64,000 nucleotides of DNA from Occallatibacter savannae (GTDB lineage Bacteria > Acidobacteriota > Terriglobia > Terriglobales > Acidobacteriaceae), in the NCBI RefSeq assembly GCF_003131205.1, contig NZ_QFFY01000001.1, positions 434,001 to 498,000 of the forward strand. Direction: 5' to 3'. Below are positions 55,663 to 64,000 of the stretch, piece by piece. The position numbers and the translations under genes are program-made. How positions within the stretch are numbered: position 1 is the stretch's first letter; every line of letters begins with the position of its first letter. The notes beneath the pieces are model-generated. The model was not told the origin of the DNA and searched no databases. It was given only the letters and a program-made list of their open reading frames with translations.

Positions 55663-57173
55663 ACTCCATTCCCGACATCTACCGCATCCTCCCCGAAGTC
55701 ATCCTCACCATCACAGGCGTTCTCGTCATGCTCATCGACGCCTCGCTCGCACCGCTGACCTCGCGCCGCACTCTAGGCTGGTTCGCCACCATCGGAACCG
55801 GTGTTGCCTACCTCGCCAGCGTCTGGCAGCTCTCGCTTCCTATGGGCACAGGCTACTCCGGCACAGTCGAGACCAGCCCCTTCACTGTCTTCTTCCACGT
55901 CCTCATCTGCGGCATCGTCATCGTCACCCTGCTTCTCTCTCTCGACGCACTTCCTGAAGACAGTCACCACCAGGGCGAGTACTATGCGCTGATGGTGTTC
56001 GGAGCTGTCGGCATGTGTCTCCTCACCGCTGCCACCGAGCTCCTCGTCGTCTTCATCGGACTCGAAATCTCCTCCATCTCCACCTACATTCTCGCGGGCT
56101 ACCGCAAGCAGACTGGCAAGGGCCCTGAAGCTGCCATCAAATACTTCCTCCTCGGCTCCTTCGCCACCGCATTCCTCCTCTACGGCATAGCCATGGTCTT
56201 CGGTGCCACCGGCACCACCTCCATCTACGACATCGCCCGACAAGCCGCCACCGCTCAGAACCAACTCCTCGTGGAGGGTGCGCTCGCCATGATGCTCGTC
56301 GGAATCCTGTTCAAGGTTTCCGCAGCGCCATTCCACGTATGGACCCCGGACGTCTACGAAGGCGCGCCATCGCCCGTCGTCGCTCTTATGTCAACGGGCC
56401 CCAAGGCGGCCGCCTTCGCATTCCTTCTCCGCCTCCTCTACGAGATGTTCCCGCACCTCCGCCATCTCTGGTCGCCGGTACTCTGGGTAGTCGCCGTCCT
56501 CTCCATGACCATCGGCAACCTCGCCGCACTGCGCCAGCAGAACGTCAAGCGCATGCTCGCCTACTCCGCCATCGCACACGCAGGCTACTTGCTCGCCGCT
56601 TTCGCCGGATTCGGCTCCACAGGAATCGCCGCAGCCACCTTCTACACTGCCGCCTACGCCGCAATGAACGTCGGCATCTTCGCCCTCGTCACCATCGCCG
56701 GGGGCTACAACGACGAGCGCCCCCTCATCGCCGACTACAAGGGCCTCATCTACCGCTCGCCTCTCCTCGGCAGCCTGATCATCTTCTTTCTGATCTCGCT
56801 CATCGGCATCCCCTTCACCGGCGGCTTCTTCGGCAAGTTCTATTCCTTCACCGCAGCCGTCGGCGGAGGCGCCGTGATCCTCGCCGTGATCGGACTTCTC
56901 AACTCCGGCCTTGCCGCGGCATACTATCTCCGGCTCGCCTTTGCCGTGGCCCAGCGGCCCGATGAGGAAGACCGAGCCGTCCGCACCCCAATTGCTCCCA
57001 TTGGGCTCGGAATCATCACCGCGCTGGCACTGGCTACGATCGCCACCCTGGCTCTCGGCATCGTGCCTGGGGGCGCACTTCACGCAGCGGAAACCGGCGC
57101 GCACACCCTGCAGCCTTCCCCTGCACCTGCTTCCGTCCCTGCCGAGGTCACGGTCATCCAGACTACTCCGTAA
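55659..57173 (+). CDS. nuoN: NADH-quinone oxidoreductase subunit N
   Basis: 504 aa; ELLVVFIGLEISSISTYILAGYRKQTGKGPEAAIKYFLLGSFATAFLLYG, PFHVWTPDVYEGAPSPVVALMSTGPKAA. Confidence 0.95.
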   Translation: MNSIPDIYRILPEVILTITGVLVMLIDASLAPLTSRRTLGWFATIGTGVAYLASVWQLSLPMGTGYSGTVETSPFTVFFHVLICGIVIVTLLLSLDALPEDSHHQGEYYALMVFGAVGMCLLTAATELLVVFIGLEISSISTYILAGYRKQTGKGPEAAIKYFLLGSFATAFLLYGIAMVFGATGTTSIYDIARQAATAQNQLLVEGALAMMLVGILFKVSAAPFHVWTPDVYEGAPSPVVALMSTGPKAAAFAFLLRLLYEMFPHLRHLWSPVLWVVAVLSMTIGNLAALRQQNVKRMLAYSAIAHAGYLLAAFAGFGSTGIAAATFYTAAYAAMNVGIFALVTIAGGYNDERPLIADYKGLIYRSPLLGSLIIFFLISLIGIPFTGGFFGKFYSFTAAVGGGAVILAVIGLLNSGLAAAYYLRLAFAVAQRPDEEDRAVRTPIAPIGLGIITALALATIATLALGIVPGGALHAAETGAHTLQPSPAPASVPAEVTVIQTTP

Positions 57174-58407
57174 GTGCTTCGATCTTTGTACTCGGGCTGC
57201 GATTGCGGCCCCTCAAAAGCTCTTCATAGAACAAAACCGTCATACGGAGAACGCGCTGCTGCTCAAAGTGCTCAACAGCCCACTTTCGCGCGGCTTCGCC
57301 CATCTTCGCCCGTAAGTCTTCATCGCCCAGTAGGCGAAGCACCGCCTCAGCAATTGCATCCGCATACCCGGGTGGAACAAGCAGCCCCGTGACCTCCGGC
57401 ACCACCGCATCGCACGATCCCGTACACGTCGTCGCCACCGCCGGAACCCCGGACGCCGCTGCCTCCAGCACTACGTTTGGAAAACCCTCCCGCCACGACG
57501 GCAGCACCATCACATCCATAGCCCTGTAGTACGGTGCTGCATCCGCAACGTATCCTGTGCACACAATTCGCGGATGTCCCTCGATCCGTTCCCGAAGCCC
57601 GCGCCCAAGCGCGTCACTTGCTGCGTCGAACCAACCCACCAGTAGCAGATAGCAGTCCGGCTGCCTCCTCAAGATCTTCGCGAATGCCTCGAGCAGCTCT
57701 GGAACGCCCTTATCTACGGTCAAACGCCCCACAAATCCGATCACGCGCGCACTCGCAGGTATGCCCCATTCTTCGCGGACCCCCGACTCCCCCGGCGAGA
57801 ACCTCAGAGCATCCACCCCGTTGCTGCTTCCCTCACCCAGAGTCCTTGTCTTCTTCTCGTTTGAGATGCCGAGTTCGTGAGCCCGCCGGCCCAGGCTCTT
57901 ACTGTTCGCTACAACCACGTGCGAACATGCCGCGGCCAGCCTTTCTGACCAGAGAAGAATCATTCGCATCAACCCGGAACAGGTCTCCACGCGCAGACCG
58001 CGCAGGAAATATACGCGCACAGGAACCCGATGAATCCATGCTGCAACGATCCCAAGCAGCCCTGCTTTCGGAGTGCTGAACTCCACGATGTCCGGCTTAA
58101 TCCTGTTCAGAAGCCTCAGCAATCTACAGAAGGCTATAAGGTCGCGAACACCAGCAATTTCGCGTTCCATAGGCAGCACATGCGTAGACACGCCTCGCAC
58201 GCTCTTTGCCCCAGCGCTCATCGCACCCGGGCCCGAAACGATCGAAACGCGAAATCCCGCATCCATCAATGCCTGTGAGCGAGCAGGCAGCAGGATGCAT
58301 GTCTGAGCGCTCGTCACGCCGACAAGAATGTGTGGCCTCGAGTCTGTGGTTCCAAACAGCTCGCTTCGATCAGCCGGCAAAACGCTCATGCAACGAGGCC
58401 CCGCCAT
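57163..58407 (-). CDS. GT4-like glycosyltransferase
   Basis: GFVGRLTVDKGVPELLEAF, VMVLPSWREGFPNVVLEAAASGVPAVAT, GLLVPPGYADAIAEAVLRLL; tail overlaps nuoN by 11 bp. Confidence 0.9.
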   Translation of the reverse strand: MAGPRCMSVLPADRSELFGTTDSRPHILVGVTSAQTCILLPARSQALMDAGFRVSIVSGPGAMSAGAKSVRGVSTHVLPMEREIAGVRDLIAFCRLLRLLNRIKPDIVEFSTPKAGLLGIVAAWIHRVPVRVYFLRGLRVETCSGLMRMILLWSERLAAACSHVVVANSKSLGRRAHELGISNEKKTRTLGEGSSNGVDALRFSPGESGVREEWGIPASARVIGFVGRLTVDKGVPELLEAFAKILRRQPDCYLLLVGWFDAASDALGRGLRERIEGHPRIVCTGYVADAAPYYRAMDVMVLPSWREGFPNVVLEAAASGVPAVATTCTGSCDAVVPEVTGLLVPPGYADAIAEAVLRLLGDEDLRAKMGEAARKWAVEHFEQQRVLRMTVLFYEELLRGRNRSPSTKIEALTE

Positions 58408-58509
58408 TCCTCAGAGTCAAACAACTCTAGCAACTGGTCTGTGCTTCGTTTGTGAGAGCGGTCACTTACTCTTGGTCAAGTTTTTCCTACCTTGAATCCT
58501 TGAACTCGT

Positions 58510-59625
58510 ATGACCGCTTGCCAACGGCCAACATTACTCTTACTTATCCCGCACCTCGCAGGCGGCGGCTCCGAGCGCGTCATCGAGACGCTGGCACGCT
58601 CGCTCGACTCTGCGAAATATAACGTCCACCTCGCTCTCATTGCCCCAGCTCAAAGTCATCACCAGCTCCCTTCGCTTCCGGCGACAGTCCATCAACTCGC
58701 CGCGACGCGGGTCCGGCGTAGCATCATCCCGTTACTCTCGCTGATCTGGAAGATTCGCCCCGATCTCATCCTCTCCGGAATCGCACATCTCAATCTTCTG
58801 GTCCTCGCACTGAAGCCCTTCATCCCGCGCGCAACACGGATCATGGTCCGCCAGAATGGAGCACTCGCCGAGACGCTCCGCTCGATCTCACCGCTGCTGT
58901 CGCGCCGCGCTTACTCGCTCGCTTACCGGCACGCTGATCGCGTCATCTGCCAAAGCAAAGCCATGGCTCAAGAAATTCGAAGTGGACTCCATGTACGGAT
59001 GTCAGATCTCGTCGTCCTTCCAAACCCGACAGATGTCTCGTCAATCCGCAGCATGTCCTTCTCTCAGCAGAAATCCATCTCGGCGATTCTCACTCTGATC
59101 GCGATTGGGCGCCTCGTACCTCAGAAGGGGTTCGATCTCCTCCTTGACGCTCTGGCTGCTCTTCCTCCTCAACTCTCCTCCACAGAACTGATCCTGGTCG
59201 GGGAAGGCCCTCAACAGTCCCATCTCGAACGACAGGCGCTTGAGCTCGGCATACGCAGCCGCATACATTTTGTTGGGCACGTGCCTGATCCGGTCGTACG
59301 CTTCCCTTACGCCACCGCTTTTGTCCTATCTTCGCGAACCGAGGGCATGCCGAACGCGATGCTCGAGGCTGCCGCAGCGGGCCTTCCCATCGTCGCTACT
59401 CCTGCTTCCGCCGGAGTCGTCGATCTCCTGAAGAACCACGATGGCGTATGGCTCGCATCGTGCGTCTCCTCAGAAGCCCTCCGGATAGTTCTCCAGGATG
59501 CGCTCGTCAGCCTCCGTCCGGGACAACGCTATCCCCACATGTGGATTGAACCCTACGAACTACCGCGTGCCCTGGCCTCCTACGAATCTGAGATCGATCG
59601 TCTCCTCGTGTGCCGCAGCTCTTGA
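58510..59625 (+). CDS. GT4-like glycosyltransferase
   Basis: HLAGGGSERVIETLARSL, IGRLVPQKGFDLLLDAL, AFVLSSRTEGMPNAMLEAAAAGLPIVAT. Confidence 0.9.
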   Translation: MTACQRPTLLLLIPHLAGGGSERVIETLARSLDSAKYNVHLALIAPAQSHHQLPSLPATVHQLAATRVRRSIIPLLSLIWKIRPDLILSGIAHLNLLVLALKPFIPRATRIMVRQNGALAETLRSISPLLSRRAYSLAYRHADRVICQSKAMAQEIRSGLHVRMSDLVVLPNPTDVSSIRSMSFSQQKSISAILTLIAIGRLVPQKGFDLLLDALAALPPQLSSTELILVGEGPQQSHLERQALELGIRSRIHFVGHVPDPVVRFPYATAFVLSSRTEGMPNAMLEAAAAGLPIVATPASAGVVDLLKNHDGVWLASCVSSEALRIVLQDALVSLRPGQRYPHMWIEPYELPRALASYESEIDRLLVCRSS

Positions 59626-60788
59626 TGCACATCGCCTACCTCATCCCGACTATCGACCGCATCGGCGGAGCAGAGCGTCAGCTCCTGCTCCTGGCCAATG
59701 GCATGGCTGAGCGCGGCTGGCGCGTCACCCTGATCAGCCTTTACGGAGATGGCCAACCGCTCGCAAACCAGCTTACGGCGGCGAACCTTTCCTTCATCAG
59801 CCTTGGCATGACTTCCGGACTTAGCGACGCGCATGGCTGGAACACTCTGCGCCAGCTCATCAAGTCAGCACCCCCTGACATCCTTCACTCGCATTTAGCT
59901 CAAGCAGCCCTGATGGGCCGTGGTATTCGCGCCATAGCGCCCCTCCGTGTCCTCATCGATACGATCCATTCTCCCGCCACCGGTTCGAGCACTCGCCGAA
60001 GGGGCTATCGTCTGACTTCATCGATTCCCGACTGCGTCACCGCAGTGAGCCGCACCGCTGCACGCACCTGGCTCGATGCAGGCATCGTCGATGAACGAAC
60101 CATCACGGTCATCCCGAACGGTATCGATAGCCGACGCTGGCCCCTGAAGACGACCGGCGCGAGGAGATCAAACCGTTCAGATGAATTCCGCTGGCTTGCA
60201 GTGGGCAGGCTGGAACCGGTTAAGGACTACGCAACGATGCTCCATGCTTTCGCGATGCTGCCGCAAACGGCCCGCCTCAGCATCTGCGGTTCCGGCCCTC
60301 TCGAAAATGAACTGCGTGCTCTCGCCACACGGCTAGATCTGCAAGAACGGGTTCTCTTCCTCGGCTTCCAAACGAATTTAGCTCAGTTGATGCAAGCTCA
60401 CGACGCTTTCGTCCTTAGTTCTCGTTGGGAGGGTCTGCCGATGGCCCTCCTGGAGGCTTCCGCATGCGGACTCCCCGCCGTATTCACAGACATCGATGGT
60501 TGCCGAGAAGTCCTCACCAGCTCATCGCTCCCAACCGCACCGGTCGGAAACCCGAAAGCACTCGCCATTGCGATGAAAGCGTTAATGAACTTGCCTGAAT
60601 CCGCGCGCATCGAACTCGGCCACAGAGGCAGGAAACAAATCGTCAGCCGATTTGATCTCAGTTCAGTCCTTGACCAATGGGAACTCCTCTACCGCCAGCT
60701 CCTGGCCAAGAACCCTAAACGTAGGCGCTTTCGCCTCCGCGCAAGTCTGTCCCTCCCAGCTAATTCCCTCAAGAGTTTCAGTCTTTAG
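59625..60788 (+). CDS. GT4-like glycosyltransferase
   Basis: MHIAYLIPTIDRIGGAERQLLLLANGM, AVGRLEPVKDYATMLHAF, AFVLSSRWEGLPMALLEASACGLPAVFTDI; TGATG coupling with the preceding gene. Confidence 0.9.
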   Translation: MHIAYLIPTIDRIGGAERQLLLLANGMAERGWRVTLISLYGDGQPLANQLTAANLSFISLGMTSGLSDAHGWNTLRQLIKSAPPDILHSHLAQAALMGRGIRAIAPLRVLIDTIHSPATGSSTRRRGYRLTSSIPDCVTAVSRTAARTWLDAGIVDERTITVIPNGIDSRRWPLKTTGARRSNRSDEFRWLAVGRLEPVKDYATMLHAFAMLPQTARLSICGSGPLENELRALATRLDLQERVLFLGFQTNLAQLMQAHDAFVLSSRWEGLPMALLEASACGLPAVFTDIDGCREVLTSSSLPTAPVGNPKALAIAMKALMNLPESARIELGHRGRKQIVSRFDLSSVLDQWELLYRQLLAKNPKRRRFRLRASLSLPANSLKSFSL

Positions 60789-62002
60789 GCAAGTGACGGC
60801 GCATTAAATTCTGCAGAGTCGCTAACCGGGACCTGATCGCGATCAGACATCCTCAAGTTCGATTCTCCCGCAGTCCCTCCGCTCGCAGCCGCAACGCCGA
60901 TCATCAGCCAAGTGATCCTGTTCTCCCACAGGGTTCCAGTCAGCGACGAGATTACCCACAGCAGCATGAGAATGGAAAGGCCGAGCCGCACGGTAGGTTC
61001 CGACCTCCAGATCGCACGCGCAGCAACCAGGAAAATGGCTAAAAATAGAGACAATCCGCACAGGCCGCTTTCAACCAGGAGTGCAAGGGGTGTGTTGTGC
61101 GCCGTATCCTCCGGTGCAAGCTTCGCCGCCGACACAAACGCACCCGCGCCGCGTCCAATGATCGGAGCATCCTCAAACGCTTCCCACCCCGCCGACCAGA
61201 TATTCACTCTCTGATTCAGATCTCCGTACTGACGCGCCTGCGCAGCACTGCCAAGCCTGTCAAGAGTGCCGGACGGAGCTACAACGAAGATCACGCCTGC
61301 GGCAAACACCACGGAGCCAGCTGCGATCAGAGTCGCCCTCGCGTGCGAGCGTAGCCCGGCCAACACACAGCCAACAAGAGCGACGAGCTCCAGGAGAATC
61401 CCGCTTCGGGAGGCGGTGACCAAGATGGCTGCGGAACCCAAAGGAAAATACAGCAGAGCCAACGCTCGCTCGCGCCGTGTGCATGTGCCCGCGGCTACCA
61501 GCATAGCGATCGGGAACCCGAACACAAGGAGCCTTGCCACGTCGTTGGGGTCTTGCCCAATCGCGGCGAATCGTACTTGCTCGGAGGCAAGTCGAACTGC
61601 AGAGACGAAACCTGCCATTGTCAAAAGAGCCAGAACTCCCGAACCCGCCAGCCATGCGCGAAGCAACATCCGCAGATCAAGCTTGCTGTCCACGAACTCC
61701 CATATTAGCCAGACCACCATCATCTCTTGCGCGTAAGCGCGCAAATGGAACAGTGTCAGTTGCGGGACCAGCGTCCAAAGCAACGTGCAGCACTGCCAGA
61801 GGTAAAAAGCAATCATCAGCCAGTGAATCGCACCTGTTCGCCTGAATCTTCCCTCCAGCAGCACAGCGGGAACAGCTGCCAGCAACGTCAGTATGCCGAG
61901 TACTCGCGCAACATTTCCGAACGGCGCCCCTGCGTCCAGGGAATACTCCCACGGAATCGCAAAAACGAACAGAACCAGCAGAACCCATGCTGTACGTCGC
62001 AT
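60785..62002 (-). CDS. O-antigen ligase/Wzy-like polymerase (WaaL family)
   Basis: 405 aa; multiple TM helices; NIWSAGWEAFEDAPIIGRGAGAFVSAAKLAPEDTAHNTPLALLVESGLCGL typical of Wzy_C. Confidence 0.85.
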   Translation of the reverse strand: MRRTAWVLLVLFVFAIPWEYSLDAGAPFGNVARVLGILTLLAAVPAVLLEGRFRRTGAIHWLMIAFYLWQCCTLLWTLVPQLTLFHLRAYAQEMMVVWLIWEFVDSKLDLRMLLRAWLAGSGVLALLTMAGFVSAVRLASEQVRFAAIGQDPNDVARLLVFGFPIAMLVAAGTCTRRERALALLYFPLGSAAILVTASRSGILLELVALVGCVLAGLRSHARATLIAAGSVVFAAGVIFVVAPSGTLDRLGSAAQARQYGDLNQRVNIWSAGWEAFEDAPIIGRGAGAFVSAAKLAPEDTAHNTPLALLVESGLCGLSLFLAIFLVAARAIWRSEPTVRLGLSILMLLWVISSLTGTLWENRITWLMIGVAAASGGTAGESNLRMSDRDQVPVSDSAEFNAPSLA

Positions 62003-62005
62003 CCT

Positions 62006-64000
62006 TCAATACCTCTGCGAGTACACCAGCCCGGAATAGATACTCACCCCTACCGCGGACTGCACTACTGACTCCAGGCTGCGGTTGATGAGGTTTTTTG
62101 CCATCGAATTCGGCACAAATAGAATGTCTCGATCGCGAACGGGTAGATCTGGATCTTTGCCCCTGAGCATCCGTTTGAGGTTCAATGTTGTGACCGTTCG
62201 TCCTCCCGGCTGTTCGCGGATGAGAACAGCTTCTTTGAGCGACGCGTTCTGAGTCGGTCCCCAGGCCAGCGATATGGCTTGCACCACCGTGATCGCCTGC
62301 ACGGGATCGACAGGGAACCCGCCCGGCCGAATCACATCGCCCACCACGTAAACGAGCCCCGCCCTGCCAACCTGAACTGTGTCTCCTGCTTCGAGTTCCG
62401 GATTGTGTTTCCCTCCGGGATCAATTCCGCTCGGATCGAGCACCACAGCTTCGGGCTTCTCAGGATCGCTCCGGTGCGTGATCGAGACCAGGCGCCCGGC
62501 ATTTGGGCTCAATCCGGATGCCAACGAAATCAGATCCAGCAGCTTATGATGAACGGTGAAGCTGTAAACGCCCGGCCGCACCACCTCGCCTAGCACTGAC
62601 ACATCCTGCCCCGCATACGCCGTCACCAGCACCTTCACCTGCGGACGGCGCAACATTCCGTTGACAATCAACGCCTTCTCGATCGCGTGCGCAGCAGAGC
62701 GCTCGTCCAACCCACGGACGTCTACTTCGCCCGCCAGCGGCAGCACAACCGTGCCCGCTTCAGAAACACGGACGTTCTCCCGTAGATCTGTTCCATGTCC
62801 TTCGGTCACCTCCAGCAGGTCACCGGGCCCGATCGGCGCTGCCATCACCACAGCCGAGTGCTCTGGACCCGGAGGCGTACCCGCCGATGCTCCGCCCGCT
62901 CTGCCAGTCTTCCAAACATCCGGTGCATCCTTGGCGTTCGGCATCATCCTCAGGTCCATAGTCTGCGGGCTGTGTGCCACACCAGCCGGTAATCCTGACG
63001 TATTTGGTGTCGGTGCCTGGGCCTGGCTCAGGCTGGCACCGATCGCGATCAGAATCGAAATTGCTGCGGTCGGGAGATTTCTCTTGCGGAGACTCTCGAT
63101 CGCGAGCACGGCTACAACCGCAAGCCACATTGACACAAATGCCGTAATTGTGAGATCGAGCAGAGCATTCGGCGAGTCTGGCTTCGCGGGCACTCGCGCA
63201 TAGTCAATCACTCGAATTGTCGAGCCGCGGCTCCCCATGGCTACTTTCGCCTCTTCCGATCGCTGTAGAAGCGCCAGGTAGGTCTCGCGGTTTGTGTTCG
63301 CCTCCTGCCACATCGATTCGTAGGACAGGGCCGCGCCGCTCAGCTTCAAGCCTGCTCCGGTTACTTCGTTGACATTCTTGCGCAGCAACGCCTCGCGAGC
63401 TACCGATGTCTTCCATGCGCTTCGCAGGCTTTCCACAAGTTTCGCATGGGTCTCCTTGATCTGCAGGTCTGTATCTCGAAGCTCAGTGCGAATCTCCACA
63501 ACACGCGGAAAGTTGGGCCCATGCTCGATCTCCAAGCGTGCCTCCTCCAGCTCCAGGTCGCTTCTGCGTGCCCTCAATTGTTGCAAAAGGCTCATTTGCG
63601 GATTACCGCTCGACAATGCACGCTCGGCACTGACTGCCAACTCCGGATCGCCCTTCCTGACGGCCTCATATTCCGCTTCCCTGCCGATGCGCTCCGCCGT
63701 CGCATTCGCCAGCGCTCGATTGGCTTCTTCTATCTCCGTCATCACACCGTTCTGGGCAACATCTGCGACGGCCCCAGCTCTGGCCGAAGCGGTCACAATT
63801 CCATTTGTGCGTTGAAAATCAGCGAGCCTCAAGACATCTTGATCCACTCGCTTCTTCATTTCCTCAAGCTGTGTGCCAAGCCACTCTGCCCTTCCAGCAC
63901 TCGCCTGCAATCGCGAGTCTCTCTCCCTCCGTTCATACTCTTCAATCAACGCGTTCACAACCGCTGCAGACAACTCGGGATCACGGGACCGAAATCGTAT
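62006..64000 (-). CDS. Fused polysaccharide co-polymerase (Wzz/GumC GNVR) and outer-membrane polysaccharide export (Wza/SLBB) protein; N-terminus beyond window
   Basis: IRFRSRDPELSAAVVNALIEEYERRERDSRLQ (PCP) ... TM LLDLTITAFVSMWLAVVAVLAI ... TAAISILIAIGASLSQAQA ... IGPGDLLEVTEGHGTDLRENVRVSEAGTVVLPLAGEVDVRGL (Poly_export) ... SVLGEVVRPGVYSF (SLBB). One open frame to the window edge. Confidence 0.87.
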   Translation of the reverse strand: MRFRSRDPELSAAVVNALIEEYERRERDSRLQASAGRAEWLGTQLEEMKKRVDQDVLRLADFQRTNGIVTASARAGAVADVAQNGVMTEIEEANRALANATAERIGREAEYEAVRKGDPELAVSAERALSSGNPQMSLLQQLRARRSDLELEEARLEIEHGPNFPRVVEIRTELRDTDLQIKETHAKLVESLRSAWKTSVAREALLRKNVNEVTGAGLKLSGAALSYESMWQEANTNRETYLALLQRSEEAKVAMGSRGSTIRVIDYARVPAKPDSPNALLDLTITAFVSMWLAVVAVLAIESLRKRNLPTAAISILIAIGASLSQAQAPTPNTSGLPAGVAHSPQTMDLRMMPNAKDAPDVWKTGRAGGASAGTPPGPEHSAVVMAAPIGPGDLLEVTEGHGTDLRENVRVSEAGTVVLPLAGEVDVRGLDERSAAHAIEKALIVNGMLRRPQVKVLVTAYAGQDVSVLGEVVRPGVYSFTVHHKLLDLISLASGLSPNAGRLVSITHRSDPEKPEAVVLDPSGIDPGGKHNPELEAGDTVQVGRAGLVYVVGDVIRPGGFPVDPVQAITVVQAISLAWGPTQNASLKEAVLIREQPGGRTVTTLNLKRMLRGKDPDLPVRDRDILFVPNSMAKNLINRSLESVVQSAVGVSIYSGLVYSQRY

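Overview
This window comes from a high-GC bacterial chromosome, and its gene content and repeat style suggest an acidobacterium (inference). Two large minus-strand flagellar blocks dominate the left 38 kb. The first is fliI(partial)-fliH-fliG-fliF-fliE-flgC-flgB, a sigma-54 activator, an OmpR-type response regulator and a GGDEF protein. The second runs flgL-flgK-flgN-flgM-flgJ-flgI-flgH-flgA-flgG-flgF, cheX, cheY, an orphan MshEN-like protein, fliN, fliM, fliA, flhA (split), flhB, fliR, fliQ, fliP, fliO, fliN. Between the blocks lies a roughly 12 kb housekeeping segment: lexA, trx, thrB, thrC, murB, a bacilliredoxin, an amino-acid permease, thiE-like, DinB, an MBL-rhodanese protein and a PQQ dehydrogenase with cytochrome c domains. 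After the flagellar genes come pdxS/pdxT, a COX3-like protein, a metallophosphatase, a nuo (complex I) operon that lacks nuoB and nuoI, and the start of an exopolysaccharide locus. The strongest anomalies are: (1) flhA is interrupted by one in-frame TAA exactly in the conserved FHIPEP region, with the reading frame otherwise intact; (2) a PCP (Wzz/GumC) plus OPX (Wza) fusion protein at the right edge; (3) a nuo operon missing nuoB and nuoI, with composite palindromic repeats at gene junctions; (4) a flagellar sigma-54 activator with no DNA-binding HTH; (5) a leaderless-looking lexA promoter; (6) strong sigma-28-type promoter matches upstream of flgM and cheY. No CRISPR array, tRNA, rRNA or transposase was recognised.
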